Below are positions 45,484 to 58,615 of a stretch of DNA of 64,000 nt, one piece after another. Below the pieces are notes generated by a model that did not search any database, was not told where the DNA came from, and saw only the letters and a list, made by a program, of their open reading frames with translations. The translations under genes were made by a program, and so were the position numbers. The DNA comes from Acholoe squamosa. Its lineage: Eukaryota > Annelida > Polychaeta > Phyllodocida > Polynoidae. The stretch spans positions 78,216,570 to 78,280,569 of the forward strand of contig OX439046.1 in assembly GCA_949317995.1 (NCBI GenBank), read 5' to 3'. Each line of letters opens with the position of its first letter. Position 1 is the stretch's first letter.

Positions 45484-45580
45484 AAAGTCATGATGCATGC
45501 ATCATGGTGTGCAATATCGACAGGTATCAGCATGGGGATATCTAGAAAAAGCACCCAAAATCCAAGAAATCGTGTAATAA

Positions 45581-46115
45581 CCTGGGATACCTGGTACAAT
45601 AGGCACTGTTCACAATGCCATGTTGTAACAGCTACTGGTGCCGGTATCCTGGGATACCTGGCAAAACAGGAACTGTTAACAGGGGAATTGAATCAGCTGT
45701 TTTCTAAACCCTTTCTGCTCAGGGCTCTACCTCACAGGAAACGAAAATTCAGCATTTCCCTCTCTGTCATGAAATCCATTACATTATACAATAGGTGACA
45801 GTACACATCCTTTATACTTATTTAAACCGTGTTCTTGTATGAAACTAACTTCAACCAACCAAAGACAAAATTGACATTACAAGACTTACTGCAAATATGT
45901 TCCAATTATAGAGTTGTCAGGAAAAGCAAAGGATATAAGACAAGCTATCTCTGTTTTTTCTAATTACAAAGAGTCATAATCTGGAGATGGCATTTTCATC
46001 CAATAAATCGCCAAATTATTGTCTTTCTGCAATTCTGAAATAATCATCCATAAAAAGTGAGGAGTCATAAGTTAAAGGTGCCATGTAATTAGCTTCAGAA
46101 CCCTTTTTTCTGCAG
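45581..46115 (+). other. Non-coding DNA related to 2,440-2,640 and 49,160-49,260
   Basis: It contains ttcagcatttccctctctgt and ttttttctgcagct, words shared with the two larger duplication copies, so it is part of a third, partial copy. No gene seen. Confidence 0.55.
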
Positions 46116-46118
46116 CTC

Positions 46119-46670
46119 ATGTCACCTACTAAGGTCTCAGTAAAATCTCACAGTGTGACACTTACTAAGGTCTTAGGCAAGGCTGACAGTGTGACACAAA
46201 CTAAGGTCTCAGACAAGGCTGACAGTGTGACACTTACTAAGGTCACAGGCAAGGCTGACAGTGTGACACTTACTAAGGTCTCAGACAAGGCTGACAGTGT
46301 GACACTTACTAAGGTCTCAAGCAAGGCTGACAGTGTGACACTTACTAAGGTCTTAAGCAAGGCTGACAGTGTGACACTTACTAAGGTCTCAAGCAAGGCT
46401 GACAGTGTGACACATACTATGGTCTCAGGCAAGGCTGACAGTGTGACACTTACTAAGGTCTCAAGCAAGGCTGACAGTGTGACACTTACTAAGGTCTTAA
46501 GCAAGGCTGACAGTGTGACACTTACTAAGGTCTCAGGCAAGGCTGACAGTGTGACACTTACTAAGGTCTTAAGCAAGGCTGACAGTGTGACACTTACTAA
46601 GGTCTTAGGCAAGGCTGACAGTATGACAATTACTAAGGTCTCAGTAAAAGCTGACAGTGTGAGACTTACT
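46119..46670. repeat. 36-bp minisatellite, about 15 units
   Basis: The unit is close to actaaggtctcaggcaaggc followed by tgacagtgtgacactt. As 36 is a multiple of three and the unit has no stop in two frames, long frames exist on both strands (187 and 154 codons of a 12-residue repeat). Both are probably non-coding. Confidence 0.95.
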
Positions 46671-46851
46671 GGGCTTCCCTAGCCCACTTAAAAGGGTCTA
46701 CTTCTCATCTTTCCTATCCCCTCAGGATGTGTGTGGTGCACATATGCACGGGCATTGACACATTCTTCTGTGAAATTGTGTAATGTAGTTCTCGCCATGA
46801 ATATGACCTTAGCTGTCTAAATGGCGTTAAACATCTATTACTCACTCACTC
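46671..46851 (+). mobile_element. SINE-like element with (CTCA)n tail, copy 3
   Basis: The 181-bp body starts gggcttccctagccc and ends ctcactcactc. It is inserted in the last unit of the 36-bp array with 13-bp duplications, tgtgagacttact (46,658-46,670) and tgtgacacttact (46,852-46,864), differing at one base. The body matches the gag-inserted copy closely. Confidence 0.92.
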
Positions 46852-46864
46852 TGTGACACTTACT

Positions 46865-48110
46865 AAGCTGAGATGGTAAGAAAGCAATATGGAGAGCATT
46901 AGGGATATGCGTTCATAAGGATTGGTACCAAGGGGGATAGGTAGCATGAGCAATATCCAGTTTGAGGGATAAGCACAGAAAGTACATTGTAAGATGAGCA
47001 TATGTAAAACAAGAAGACATGGGTGCTAGCGACAGATGTGCAAGTCAAATATGCAGAGTTGGGGGATAGGTATAATGAAGGATAGGTAGGCTTTATGATA
47101 GGCATTGTTAAGGATAGGTAGGATCTAAATGGCAGACATGACAAGCAATGTACTGTTAACAATTAGGGCCTAAACAAACAGAAGAACAATACAGTTTAAA
47201 CATGGTGGTCTGAGGGATAGTCACCATGAGGGATAGGTAAAATGAATGATAGGCATATTGAGGGTAGGTAAACTATGGGAAACTATAGGACCAGAGAAGA
47301 TTAGCTAAAGTAAGGAGTAAGTTTTAGTATCTAGGCCTTTTGGGAGATAGCCTTAATTAACTCAAGATGCTTTGCATTCAAGAGATAGGCAGTATGAGTG
47401 ATAGGTAGACAAGGGATAGGCAGAGTAATGCACAGTTAGAATCCTTGTCAGATTGGGAGATAGGCAGACATTTGGATATGTGCATTGAGGTACTAACTCT
47501 GGTGTAAATGTTGTGACTATAAAGACTTCTCATCTTTTTAAATATTTTTGTACATGTTTAAAATATTTTTTTCATCAAACCTCACTTTTGGGTACTTTTA
47601 GTCAATTTCTGAGAATCATGATCACAAAATTTGTATTTGCAGGATTTTCTGGTCTAGGTGGTTCCTTCTTCTCCTTTAGTATCACCCTGATAAAGGAATA
47701 CCACAGCTCCATAACCCACCTAATCCTCTATAGAAATCAACGATGAAGACACAGGGGAACCTAGTTTGATGGGGGGGGGGTAGACGGGGGTGGCCTGTCA
47801 CACTCTACCCATAGACAATGCTCTCAGTGACCTCTCTTATGGTATCTAACCTTCTTGCTATAGACCACTAAGGACACCCTGCTGGTCTATCAATTAAGTT
47901 TCTCTTTGTCGACGTCACCAAATGCTCATGTATAAATTTTACCAAATAATGCTCTGTTAGCTGTCAGCTATTCTTGTCACAGTTTATGGATAAAGTCACC
48001 TGTTTCCCTATTTCAGGATGTTTCTTATCACAAAGATGTGAGATTCGCACTTTAAGTACATATGAATGTCAGCATGATGCACGAATGCAGTATGGAGTAC
48101 CTTACCTATG
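46865..48110. other. Non-coding DNA with decayed ggatagg repeats
   Basis: Between 46,900 and 47,470 the words ggataggta, ggataggca and aatgagggatagg recur irregularly, suggesting an old minisatellite. A G10 run occurs near 47,772. No gene is visible. Confidence 0.5.
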
Positions 48111-48683
48111 GTGCATTCATGTATCATGCCATCCTGATACCATCACTGTGATGCATTTATGTATCATGCCATCCTGATACCATCACTGTGATGCATTCAT
48201 GTATCATGCCATCCTGATACCACCACTGTGATGCATTCATGTATCATGCCATCCTGATACCATCACTGTGATGCATTTATGTATCATGCCATCCTGATAC
48301 CATCACTGTGATGCATTCATGTATCATGCCATCCTGATACCACCACTGTGATGCATTCATGTATCATGCCATCCTGATACCACCACTGTGATGCATTCAT
48401 GTATCATGCCATCCTGATACCATCACTGTGATGCATCCATGTATCATGCCATCCTGATACCACCACTGTGATGCATCCATGTATCATGCCATCCTGATAC
48501 CACCACTGTGATGCATCCATGTATCATGCTATCCTGATACCACCACTGTGATGCATCCATGTATCATGCTATCCTGATACCACCACTGTGATGCATCCAT
48601 GTATCATGCCATCCTGATACCACCACTGTGATGCATCCATGTATCATGCCATCCTGATACCACCACTGTGATGCGTTCATGCC
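48111..48683. repeat. 40-bp minisatellite, about 14 units
   Basis: The unit is tgcattcatgtatcatgcca followed by tcctgataccatcactgtga. Variants differ at a few positions, for example ccatcactg or ccaccactg and gcattcat or gcatccat, in blocks that suggest duplication of several units at once. Confidence 0.97.
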
Positions 48684-49480
48684 ACATTGGGAGACTGTTG
48701 TTTTATGTGACTCTTAAATGATTGCTAACCTAAGGACAGGAACCCGCAACAGGACAACCAATGGGACAGGTTTTCCTTGAATCCCCCACTTCCACTAGGT
48801 CTGTGTGGCACAGTAAGGCATGGTATACTGGTATACAGATGAAACATTTCCCCGCACAATGCTGCCATTGTAGCAGCTACTGCTGCGGCTATCCTGGGTT
48901 ACTTGGCATAAAAGGCATTGAAACAAGGACATTGAATTTCTCCCATTTCCCTGGAAGTAAAGCTTATGCCCAGAGGAAACCATCCATCTGAGTTATCAAT
49001 TATTCCTTTAGTTATATCTCAGATGAGTAATTGATTTCATTGCACCAAAGAGAAATTGATCTAGGCCTTAGACAAATGCAATTTTAATGAAATAAAAGAA
49101 AAAAAAAGATTTCCTTTATAAAAGAATGCCAAATAACTGATTTTCAGAATTCCCTAATTAAAGAATAAGAAATGATGGCTGAATAGGTTCGAAATTGAAC
49201 AATGCCAAGGTAAAGCTGCTTGACACTCAGCTTCAGATCCTGTTTTCTGCAGCTTATTTTCATTTTGACAGCTTCAATTTAACAATGCTGAAACTTTCCG
49301 TCTGCACATTTCTTCTCTTTTGCCTCTTACTACTTTAATGGTGGACTGTTACCTCAAGGATCCATGTAGATCTGTTGTCATGGTGCAGTTACTGAGCTGT
49401 TATCGGCTGTCATGATTCATTATCTTACCGGTCATTTGTCCAGCTGACAGACTAATGCATTAACATCATGATGACCCTCT

Positions 49481-52400
49481 GGTAGTCACCCTGCTGTATG
49501 AATGCGGCTTTTACAGTCACCCTGCTGTATGAATGCGGCTTTTACAGTCACCCTGCTCTATGAATGCGGCTTTTACAGTCACTGTGCTGTATAGATGTGG
49601 CTTTTACAGTCACCCTGCTGTATAAATGCGGCTTTTACAGTCACCCTGCTGTATAAATGCGGCTTTTACAGTCACCCTGCTGTATGATTGCGGCTTTTAC
49701 AGTCACCTGCTGTATAGATGTGGCTTTTACAGTCACCGTGCTGTATAAATGCGGCTTTTCTGCTGTATGAATGCGGCTTTTACAGTCACCCTGCTGTATA
49801 GATGTGGCTTTTACAGTTGCCCTGCTGTATAAATGCTGCTTTTACAGTCACCCTGCTGTATGAATGCGGCTTTTACAGTCACCGTGCTGTATGAATGCGG
49901 CTTTTACAGTCACCGTGCTGTATGAATGCGGCTTTTACAGTCACTGTGCTGTATGAATGCGGCTTTTACAGTCACCCTGCTGTATGAATGCGGCTTTTAT
50001 AGTCACCCTGCTGTATAGATGCGGCTTTTACAGTCACCCTGCTGTATGAATGCGGCTTTTACAGTAACCCTGCTCTATGAATGCGGCTTTTACAGTCACC
50101 CTGCTGTATGAATGCGGCTTTTACAGTCACTGTGCTGTATGAATGCAGCTTTTACAGTCGCCCTGCTGTATAAATGCGGCTTTTACAGTCACCCTGCTGT
50201 ATAAATGCGGCTTTTACAGTCACCCTGCTGTATGAATGCAGCTTTTACAGTCACCCTGCTGTATGATTGTGGCTTTTACAGTCGCCCTGCTGTATGAATG
50301 CGGCTTTTATAGTTACCCTGCTGTATAGATGTAGCTTTTACAGTCACCCTGCTGTATGAATGCGGCTTTTACAGTCACCCTGCTGTATGAATGCGGCTTT
50401 TATAGTCACCCTGCGTTATGATTGGGGCTTTTACAGTCACCCTGCTCTATGAATGCGGCTTTTACAGTCACCCTGCTCTATGAATGCGGCTTTTACAGTC
50501 ACCCTGCTGTATGATTACGGCTTTTACAGTCACCCTGCTGTATGATTGGGGCTTTTACAGTCACCCTGCTGTATGATTGCGGCTTTTACAGTCACCCTGC
50601 TGTATGAATGCGGCTTTTACAGTCACCCTGCTGTATAGATGTGGCTTTTACAGTCACCCTGCTGTATGATTGCGGCTTTTACAGTCACCCTGCTCTATGA
50701 ATGCGGCTTTTACAGTCACCCTGCTGTATGAATGCGGCTTTTACAGTCACCCTGCTGTATGATTGCGGCTTTTACAGTCACCCTGCTGTATGAATGCGGC
50801 TTTTACACTCACCCTGCTGTATAGATGTGGCTTTTACAGTCACCCTGCTGTATGATTGCGGCTTTTACAGTCACCCTGCTCTATGAATGCGGCTTTTACA
50901 GTCACCCTGCTGTATAGATGTGGCTTTTACACTCACCCTGCTCTATGAATGCGGCTTTTACAGTCACCCTGTTGTATGATTACGGCTTTTACACTCACCC
51001 TGCTCTATGAATGCGGCTTTTACAGAAACCCTGCTGTATGAATGCGGCTTTTACAGTCACCCTGCTGTATGAATGCGGCTTTTATAGTCACCCTGCTGTC
51101 TAGATGTGGCTTTTACAGTCACCCTGCTGTATGATTGCGGCTTTTACAGTCACCCTGCTGTATAGATGTGGCTTTTACAGTCACCCTGCTGTATACATGA
51201 TTGCGGCTTTTACAGTCACCCTGCTGTATAGATGTGGCTTTTACAGTCACCCTGCTGTATGATTGCGGCTTTTACAGTCACCCTGCTCTATGAATGCGGC
51301 TTTTACAGTCACCCTGCTGTATAGATGTGGCTTTTACAGTCACCCTGCTGTATGAATGCGGCTTTTACATTCACCCTGCTTTATAATTACGGCTTTTACA
51401 GTCACCCTGCTGTATGAATGCGGCTTTTACTGTCACCCTGCTGTATGAATGCGGCTTTTACAGTCACCCTGCTGTATAGATGTAGCTTTTACAGTCACCC
51501 TGCTGTATGAATGCGGCTTTTACAGTCACCCTGCTCTATGATTGCGGCTTTTACAGTCACCCTGCTCTATGAATGCGGCTTTTACAGTCACCCTGCTGTA
51601 TAGATGTGGCTTTTACAGTCACCCTGCTTTATGATTACGGCTTTTACAGTCACCCTGCTGTATGATTACGGCTTTTACAGTCACCCTGCTGTATAGATGC
51701 GGCTGTTACAGTCACCCTGCTCTATGAATGTGGCTGTTACATCACCCTGCTGTATGATTGCGACTTTTACAGTCACCCTGCTGTATGATTGCGGCTTTTA
51801 CAGTCACCCTGCTATATGAATGCGGCTTTTACAGTAACCCTGCTCTATGATTGCGTCTTTTACAGTCACCCTGCTGTATGAATGCGGCTTTTACAGTCAC
51901 CCTGCTGTATGAATGCGGCTTTTACAGTCACCCTGCTTTATGAATGCGGCTTTTACAGTCACCCTGCTGTATGATTGTGGCTTTTACAGTCGCCCTGCTG
52001 TATGAATGCAGCTTTTATAGTCACCCTGCTGTATAGCTGTAGCTTTTACAGTCACCCTGCTGTATAAATGCGGCTTTTACAGTCACCCTGCTCTATGAAT
52101 GCGGCTTTTACAGTCACCCTGCTGTATAGATGTGGCTTTTACAGTCACTCTGCTGTATGATTACGGCTTTTACAGTCACCCTGCTGTATGATTGCGGCTT
52201 TTACAATCACCCTGCTGTATGATTGCGGCTTTTACAGTCACCCTGCTGTATAGATGTGGCTTTTACAGTCACCCTGCTGTATGATTGAGGCTTTTACAGT
52301 CACCCTGCTGTATAGATGTGGCTTTTACAGTAACCCTGCTGTATGATTGTGGCTTTTACAGTCGCCCTGCTGTATGAATGCGGCTTTTATAGTCACCCTG

Positions 52401-55174
52401 CTGTATGATTGTGGCTTTTACAGTCGCCCTGCTGTATGAATGCGGCTTTTACAGTCACCCTGCTGTATGAATGCGGCTTTTACAGTCACCCTGCTGTATA
52501 GATGTGGCTTTTATAGTCACCCTGCTGTATGATTGAGGCTTTTACAGTCACCCTGCTGTATGATTGAGGCTTTTACAGTCACCCTGCTGTATGATTGAGG
52601 CTTTTACAGTCACCCTGCTGTATAGATGTGGCTTTTACAGTAACCCTGCTGTATGATTGTGGCTTTTACAGTCGCCCTGCTGTATAAATGCGGCTTTTAC
52701 AGTCACCCTGCTGTATGATTGTGGCTTTTACAGTCGCCCTGCTGTATGAATGCGGCTTTTATAGTCACCCTGCTGTATAGATGTAGGTTTTACAGTCACC
52801 CTGCTGTATGAATGCGGCTTTTACAGTCACCCTGCTCTATGAATGCGGCTTTTATAGTCACCCTGCGTTATGATTGGGGCTTTTACAGTCACCCTGCTCT
52901 ATGAATGCGGCTTTTACAGTCACCCTGCTGTATAGATGTGGCTTTTACAGTCACCCTGCTGTATGATTACGGCTTTTACAGTCACCCTGCTGTATGATTG
53001 CGGCTTTTACAGTCACCCTGCTGTATGATTGCGGCTTTTACAGTCACCCTGCTGTATAGATGTGGCTTTTACAGTCACCCTGCTGTATGATTGAGGCTTT
53101 TACAGTCACCCTGCTGTATAGATGTGGCTTTTACAGTAACCCTGCTGTATGATTGTGGCTTTTACAGTCGCCCTGCTGTATGAATGCGGCTTTTATAGTC
53201 ACCCTGCTGTATGATTGTGGCTTTTACAGTCGCCCTGCTGTATGAATGCGGCTTTTACAGTCACCCTGCTGTATGAATGCGGCTTTTACAGTCACCCTGC
53301 TGTATAGATGTGGCTTTTACAGTCACCCTGCTGTATGATTGAGGCTTTTACAGTCACCCTGCTGTATGATTGAGGCTTTTACAGTCACCCTGCTGTATGA
53401 TTGAGGCTTTTACAGTCACCCTGCTGTATGATTGAGGCTTTTACAGTCACCCTGCTGTATGATTGAGGCTTTTACAGTCACCCTACTGTATAGATGTGGC
53501 TTTTACAGTAACCCTGCTGTATGATTGTGGCTTTTACAGTCGCCCTGCTCTATGAATGCGGCTTTTACAGTCACCCTGCTGTATGATTGTGGCTTTTACA
53601 GTCGCCCTGCTGTATGAATGCGGCTTTTATAGTCACCCTGCTGTATAGATGTAGGTTTTACAGTCACCCTGCTGTATGAATGCGGCTTTTACAGTCACCC
53701 TGCTCTATGAATGCGGCTTTTATAGTCACCCTGCATTATGATTGGGGCTTTTACAGTCACCCTGCTCTATGAATGCGGCTTTTACAGTCACCCTGCTGTA
53801 TAGATGTGGCTTTTACAGTCACCCTGCTGTATGATTACGGCTTTTACAGTCACCCTGCTGTATGATTGCGGCTTTTACAGTCACCCTGCTGTATGAATGC
53901 GGCTTTTACAGTCACCCTGCTGTATGAATGCGGCTTTTACAGTCACCCTGCTGTATGAATGCGGCTTTTATAGTCACCCTGCTGTATAGATGTGGCTTTT
54001 ACAGTCACCCTGCTGTATGATTGCGGCTTTTACAGTCACCCTGCTGTATAGATGTGGCTTTTACAGTCACCCTGCTGTATAGATGTGGCTTTTACAGTCA
54101 CCCTGCTGTATGAATGCGGCTGTTACATCACCCTGCTGTATGATTGCGGCTTTTACAGTCACCCTGCTGTATGAATGCGGCTGTTACATCACCCTGCTGT
54201 ATAAATGCGGCTTTTACAGTCACCCTGCTGTATGAATGCGGCTGTTACATCACCCTGCTGTATGATTGCGGCTTTTACAGTCACCCTGCTGTATAGATGT
54301 GGCTTTTACAGTCACCCTGCTGTATGATTGCGGCTTTTACAGTCACCCTGCTGTATGAATGCGGCTTTTACAGTCACCCTGCTGTATAATTACGGCTTTT
54401 ACAGTCACCCTGCTGTATGAATGCGGCTTTTACTGTCACCCTGCTGTATGAATGCGGCTTTTACAGTCACCCTGCTGTATGAATGCGGCTTTTATAGTCA
54501 CCCTGCTGTATAGATGTAGCTTTTACAGTCACCCTGCTGTATGAATGCGGTTTTTACAGTCACCCTGCTCTATGAATGCGGCTTTTATAGTCACCCTGCT
54601 GTATGAATGCGGCTTTTATAGTCACCCTGCTGTATAGATGTAGCTTTTACAGTCACCCTGCTGTATGAATGCGGTTTTTACAGTCACCCTGCTCTATGAA
54701 TGCGGCTTTTACAGTCACCCTGCTGTATGATTGCGGTTTTTACAGTCACCCTGCTCTATGAATGCGGCTTTTACAGTCACCCTGCTGTATGAATGCGGCT
54801 TTTACAGTCACCCTGCTGTATGAATGCGGTTTTTACGGTCACCCTGCTGTATAAATGCGGCTTTTACAGTCACCCTGCTCTATGAATGCAGCTTTTACAG
54901 TCACCCTGCTGTATGATTGCGGCTTTTACAGTCATTCTGCTGTATGAATGCGGCTTTTACAGTCACCCTGCTCTATGAATGCGGCTTTTACACTCACCCT
55001 GCTGTATAGATGTGGCTTTTACACTCACCCTGCTGTATGATTGCGGCTTTTACAGTCTCCCTGCTCTATGAATGGGGCTGTTACATCACCCTGCTGTATG
55101 AATGCGGCTTTTACAGTCACCCTGCTGTGCGGCTTTTACAGTCACCCTGCTGTATAAATGCAGCTTTTACAGTA
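49481..55174. repeat. 31-bp satellite, roughly 180 units
   Basis: The unit is tgctgtatgaatgcggcttt followed by tacagtcaccc. Unit types gaatgcgg, gattgcgg, gattgagg, tagatgtgg and gattgtgg recur in patterned order. The block from 52,331 to about 52,900 is repeated at 53,137-53,770 with 806-868-bp offsets (26 and 28 units), a higher-order duplication. No frame stays open because 31 is not a multiple of three. Confidence 0.98.
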
Positions 55175-56267
55175 AGGGTTATTCACCTGACACGCTTTCA
55201 TTCATGCATCACACCAACCATTGGCCACATAGCTGCGCATCACCTGGTGACAGTGACGGTGTCCGTGCTACCCTCGCTACCTTCCCTGTCAGTGTTAATG
55301 CAGTGTGTTGTGGCACCACAGTACTAAGGTATCAGTGCACCTCAGGTGTCACCGTAAGGTGTGATCCGTCCTACCTCATCTACCACAAACCACATAGAGA
55401 TACATACCAACTCATTATGTCATACCAGGAAATGTCATAAACATGAAACTTACTGTGCAGTTTTTGTATTTTTCAAACTAAAGAACGAGCCATTAAACTA
55501 GATTTGCATCACTTCATGACAAGTGGTTGACAGCAGGTGTCATTAAGGTGTCACCACCCTAAATTGGACCACTTCCAGGTTTACTGGCCAAATAGTCCCT
55601 TCTGAACTTAGGAATTTGGCCCCAAGGGAAGGGAAAGAGGGGCCAAACCCATTGTTATTTGGTAGCAGAATGATGAGTAGGAGTGTTTCAATAGTCCCAG
55701 AATACTTTTCGTTCAAAACATAAATTCAGTGGAAGTTTATGGGGTGAAGGGGTCCTGATGTGTATTCATGCGCTGATCAGGCCTCACCATGCAAAAATTA
55801 CTAACTGGATACCATGGCAATTTGCGCAAGATCTAGCCAGTCTCTGTTTATGTGGACCTATCTTATTTTTTTCTCCATTTCATAGGCTAAAATATGGTGT
55901 AGGTTGCTAAGCACTGTGAGAATTTTAAGTATATTTAATATCAGGTCAAAGGTGGAAGACCTGTGATTTTTTGGATGGCCACAAGGCATTTGGGGTGGTG
56001 ACACCTTAAGTGTCAAGGCATATTAGAATGAGCCTACTTACCTATGTACTTGCCTATCTACCTACATATCTACCTACTTATCTAGCTCCCTAGCAAGCTG
56101 CTGCTCCCTGCCATGAGTAACTGACACAGATTTAGTGGTATGACAGCAGGCAGTCACTTATTGGGAAGCGATGGTAGGTATAAGACCCACATGAAGCCCT
56201 GATGGTATATGACATGGCTCAGTGAGAGTGAAGTAAGGTGTAATTATTCCTACACAGCTTTATTCAA

Positions 56268-57290
56268 GATACCGTTACAACTCTGATAATCCACCATGAA
56301 GGCTATATGCTATTTATGTACAAAGTTACAACTCTGATAATGCACACTGAAGGTAACATGCTATTTACGTACAAAGTTACAACTCTGATAATGCACCATG
56401 AAGGCTCCATGCTATTTATGTACAAAGTTACAACTCTGATAATGCACCATGAAGGCTCCATGCTATTTATGTCCAAAGTTACAACTCTGATAATGCACCA
56501 TGAAGGTTACATGCTATTTATGTCCAAAGTTACAACTCTGATAATCCACCATGAAGGCGACATGCTATTTATGTACAAAGTTACAACTCTGATAATCCAC
56601 CATGAAAGCTACATGCTATTTATGTACAAAGTTACAACTCTGATAATGCACACTGAAGGTAACATGCTATTTACGTACAAAGTTACAACTCTGATAATCC
56701 ACCATGAAGGTTACATGCCATTTACGTACAAAGTTACAACTCTGATAATGCACCATGAAGGCTCCATGCTATTTATGTACAAAGTTACAACTCTGATAAT
56801 GCACCATGAAGGCTCCATGCTATTTATGTCCAAAGTTACAACTCTGATAATGCACCATGAAGGTTACATGCTATTTATGTCCAAAGTTACAACTCTGATA
56901 ATCCACCATGAAGGCGACATGCTATTTATGTACAAAGTTACAACTCTGATAATCCACCATGAAAGCTACATGCTATTTATGTCCAAAGTTACAACTCTGA
57001 TAATGCACCATGAAGGTTACATGCTATTTATGTCCAAAGTTACAACTCTGATAATCCACCATGAAGGCGACATGCTATTTATGTACAAAGTTACAACTCT
57101 GATAATCCACCATGAAAGCTACATGCTATTTATGTCCAAAGTTACAACTCTGATAATGCACCATGAAGGTTACATGCTATTTATGTCCAAAGTTACAACT
57201 CTGATAATCCACCATGAAGGTTACATGCTATTCATGTCCAAAGTTACAACTCTGATAATGCACCATAAGGGTGACATGCTATCTATATGC
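56268..57290 (+). repeat. 51-bp minisatellite, about 19-20 units, with a spurious long frame
   Basis: The unit is acaaagttacaactctgata followed by atgcaccatgaaggctccatgctatttatgt. Since 51 is divisible by three and the units are stop-free in one frame, a 339-codon frame (56,307-57,326) results. Unit variants repeat in groups of three and six. A single diverged unit exists in copy A around 3,085-3,300. No evidence of expression. Confidence 0.95.
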
Positions 57291-57620
57291 TATGTACATT
57301 TATTACTGTGTAGTACAGAGATATAATGCACCAAAGAGGCTACCTGCTATTTACGTACAAAGTTACAACTCTGATAATCCACCATAAGGGTGACATGCTA
57401 TCTATATGCTATGTACAGTTTAGTACTATGTAGTACAGAATTAATTCACCAAAGGGGCTACATGCTATTAATGTACATGTATTACTGTGTAGTACAGAGA
57501 AATAATGCACCAAAGGGGCTACATGGTATTCATGTACATATATTACTGTGTAGTACAGAGAAATAATGCACCATGAAGACTACATGCTATAAATGTGCAT
57601 TAACTACTGTGTAGTATAGA
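57291..57620 (+). repeat. Degenerate 70-80-bp repeats beyond the 51-bp array
   Basis: Units share tattactgtgtagtacagag and aatgcaccaaaggggctaca, with parts of the 51-bp unit mixed in. About four imperfect units; no gene. Confidence 0.75.
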
Positions 57621-58615
57621 AACAGGACATGCATCTACAGGAACTTTGCAGGAAGGTGTAGATGATTTAATGTAGAGAAGATGTGTTAATTAGGGTAGGA
57701 AACTGTCATGCTGCTATATATATATTTTATGATGACTTTATGGGGCTGGGGATTGCCATTGTTTTGGAGTAAATTCATTTTTATAGTGTTTCAGTGTGTT
57801 TCCTTTCACATAGCATGAGATAAACACAGTAGTATTGTTTATCCTATCTTGTTTAGATATTAATTCACTGTGTAAAGAGGCTGACCATTTTGCAACTGCC
57901 ATTAAAAAGGACACAACTAGTCAGGGAAGGTGGGGAGGAAGCAAATAACCTTTTCCTAATCAATCATATCTGTTACTGCTATAGATAAAAATGGTGTAAA
58001 AGTTTCACCATCTAATTACACAGAGGTACTAAACTATAATGTGAGCCCTGCTCCTGTTACTCTGAATCTATCATGTACCTGCCCTATTTATACATCACTG
58101 ATACATTCTCTGTGTTGTTACTAATTAAATACGGGTGTGGACATCGTTGGCCCGTTATCAACTTCATCTTAACTTATGTTGGTAATTAACATCACTCCAT
58201 GTTACAACATACATCAGGGGCTAAATGTTCACCACATTTAGGTCAAAATATTTAGGTTTTGCTCCAAACAATTCTCAAAATAATTTCAAAATGACAACCA
58301 TTACTTATTGGTGTTCTTTTACAACTATTGTGATGAGACAGAGGCAGGGATAACCAGGAGCTATGATGGATCATGGAGGGGACAGTAGATGGACTGGTGG
58401 TGGAGTCTCAGAGGAAAGAATGGACTGAGGGATATTGGTAACAGAAGTGTCCATCCACTTGGGGATTGGAGGAGAGGGGCCCATATCTAATTAATGCCTA
58501 GTCTGAGGGACAGGTGGGGGTCACTGGTATAAAATAGAACAGCAGTCGGTACCTTGTGTCTATGAAAAGAACAGCTGGGTACCACCCTGTGTCTATAAAG
58601 AGAACAGCTGGGTAC

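Larger units (their letters stand above)
44842..45580. mobile_element. Composite non-autonomous insertion with hairpin, Pol III-like boxes and palindrome
   Basis: The surrounding repeat reads cccgata before it and cctgggatacc after it, which defines about 739 bp of inserted DNA. Its left end is a foldback: arms of about 34 bp around gggctatcgggcacc and ggtgcccgatagccc (44,842-44,957). The sequence tattacacgatt at 44,952 reappears inverted at the right end (45,568-45,579). Inside are two tRNA-like segments and a large palindrome, listed separately. It may be one transposon carrying captured Pol III units or several nested insertions. Confidence 0.6.

Noticed and set aside
48111-48683. CRISPR-like direct repeats with 40-bp period
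   Set aside because: Whole units repeat without spacers, so it is a minisatellite.
49481-55174. CRISPR-like array
   Set aside because: The 31-bp units are contiguous, with no unique spacers, in a eukaryotic context; this is a satellite.
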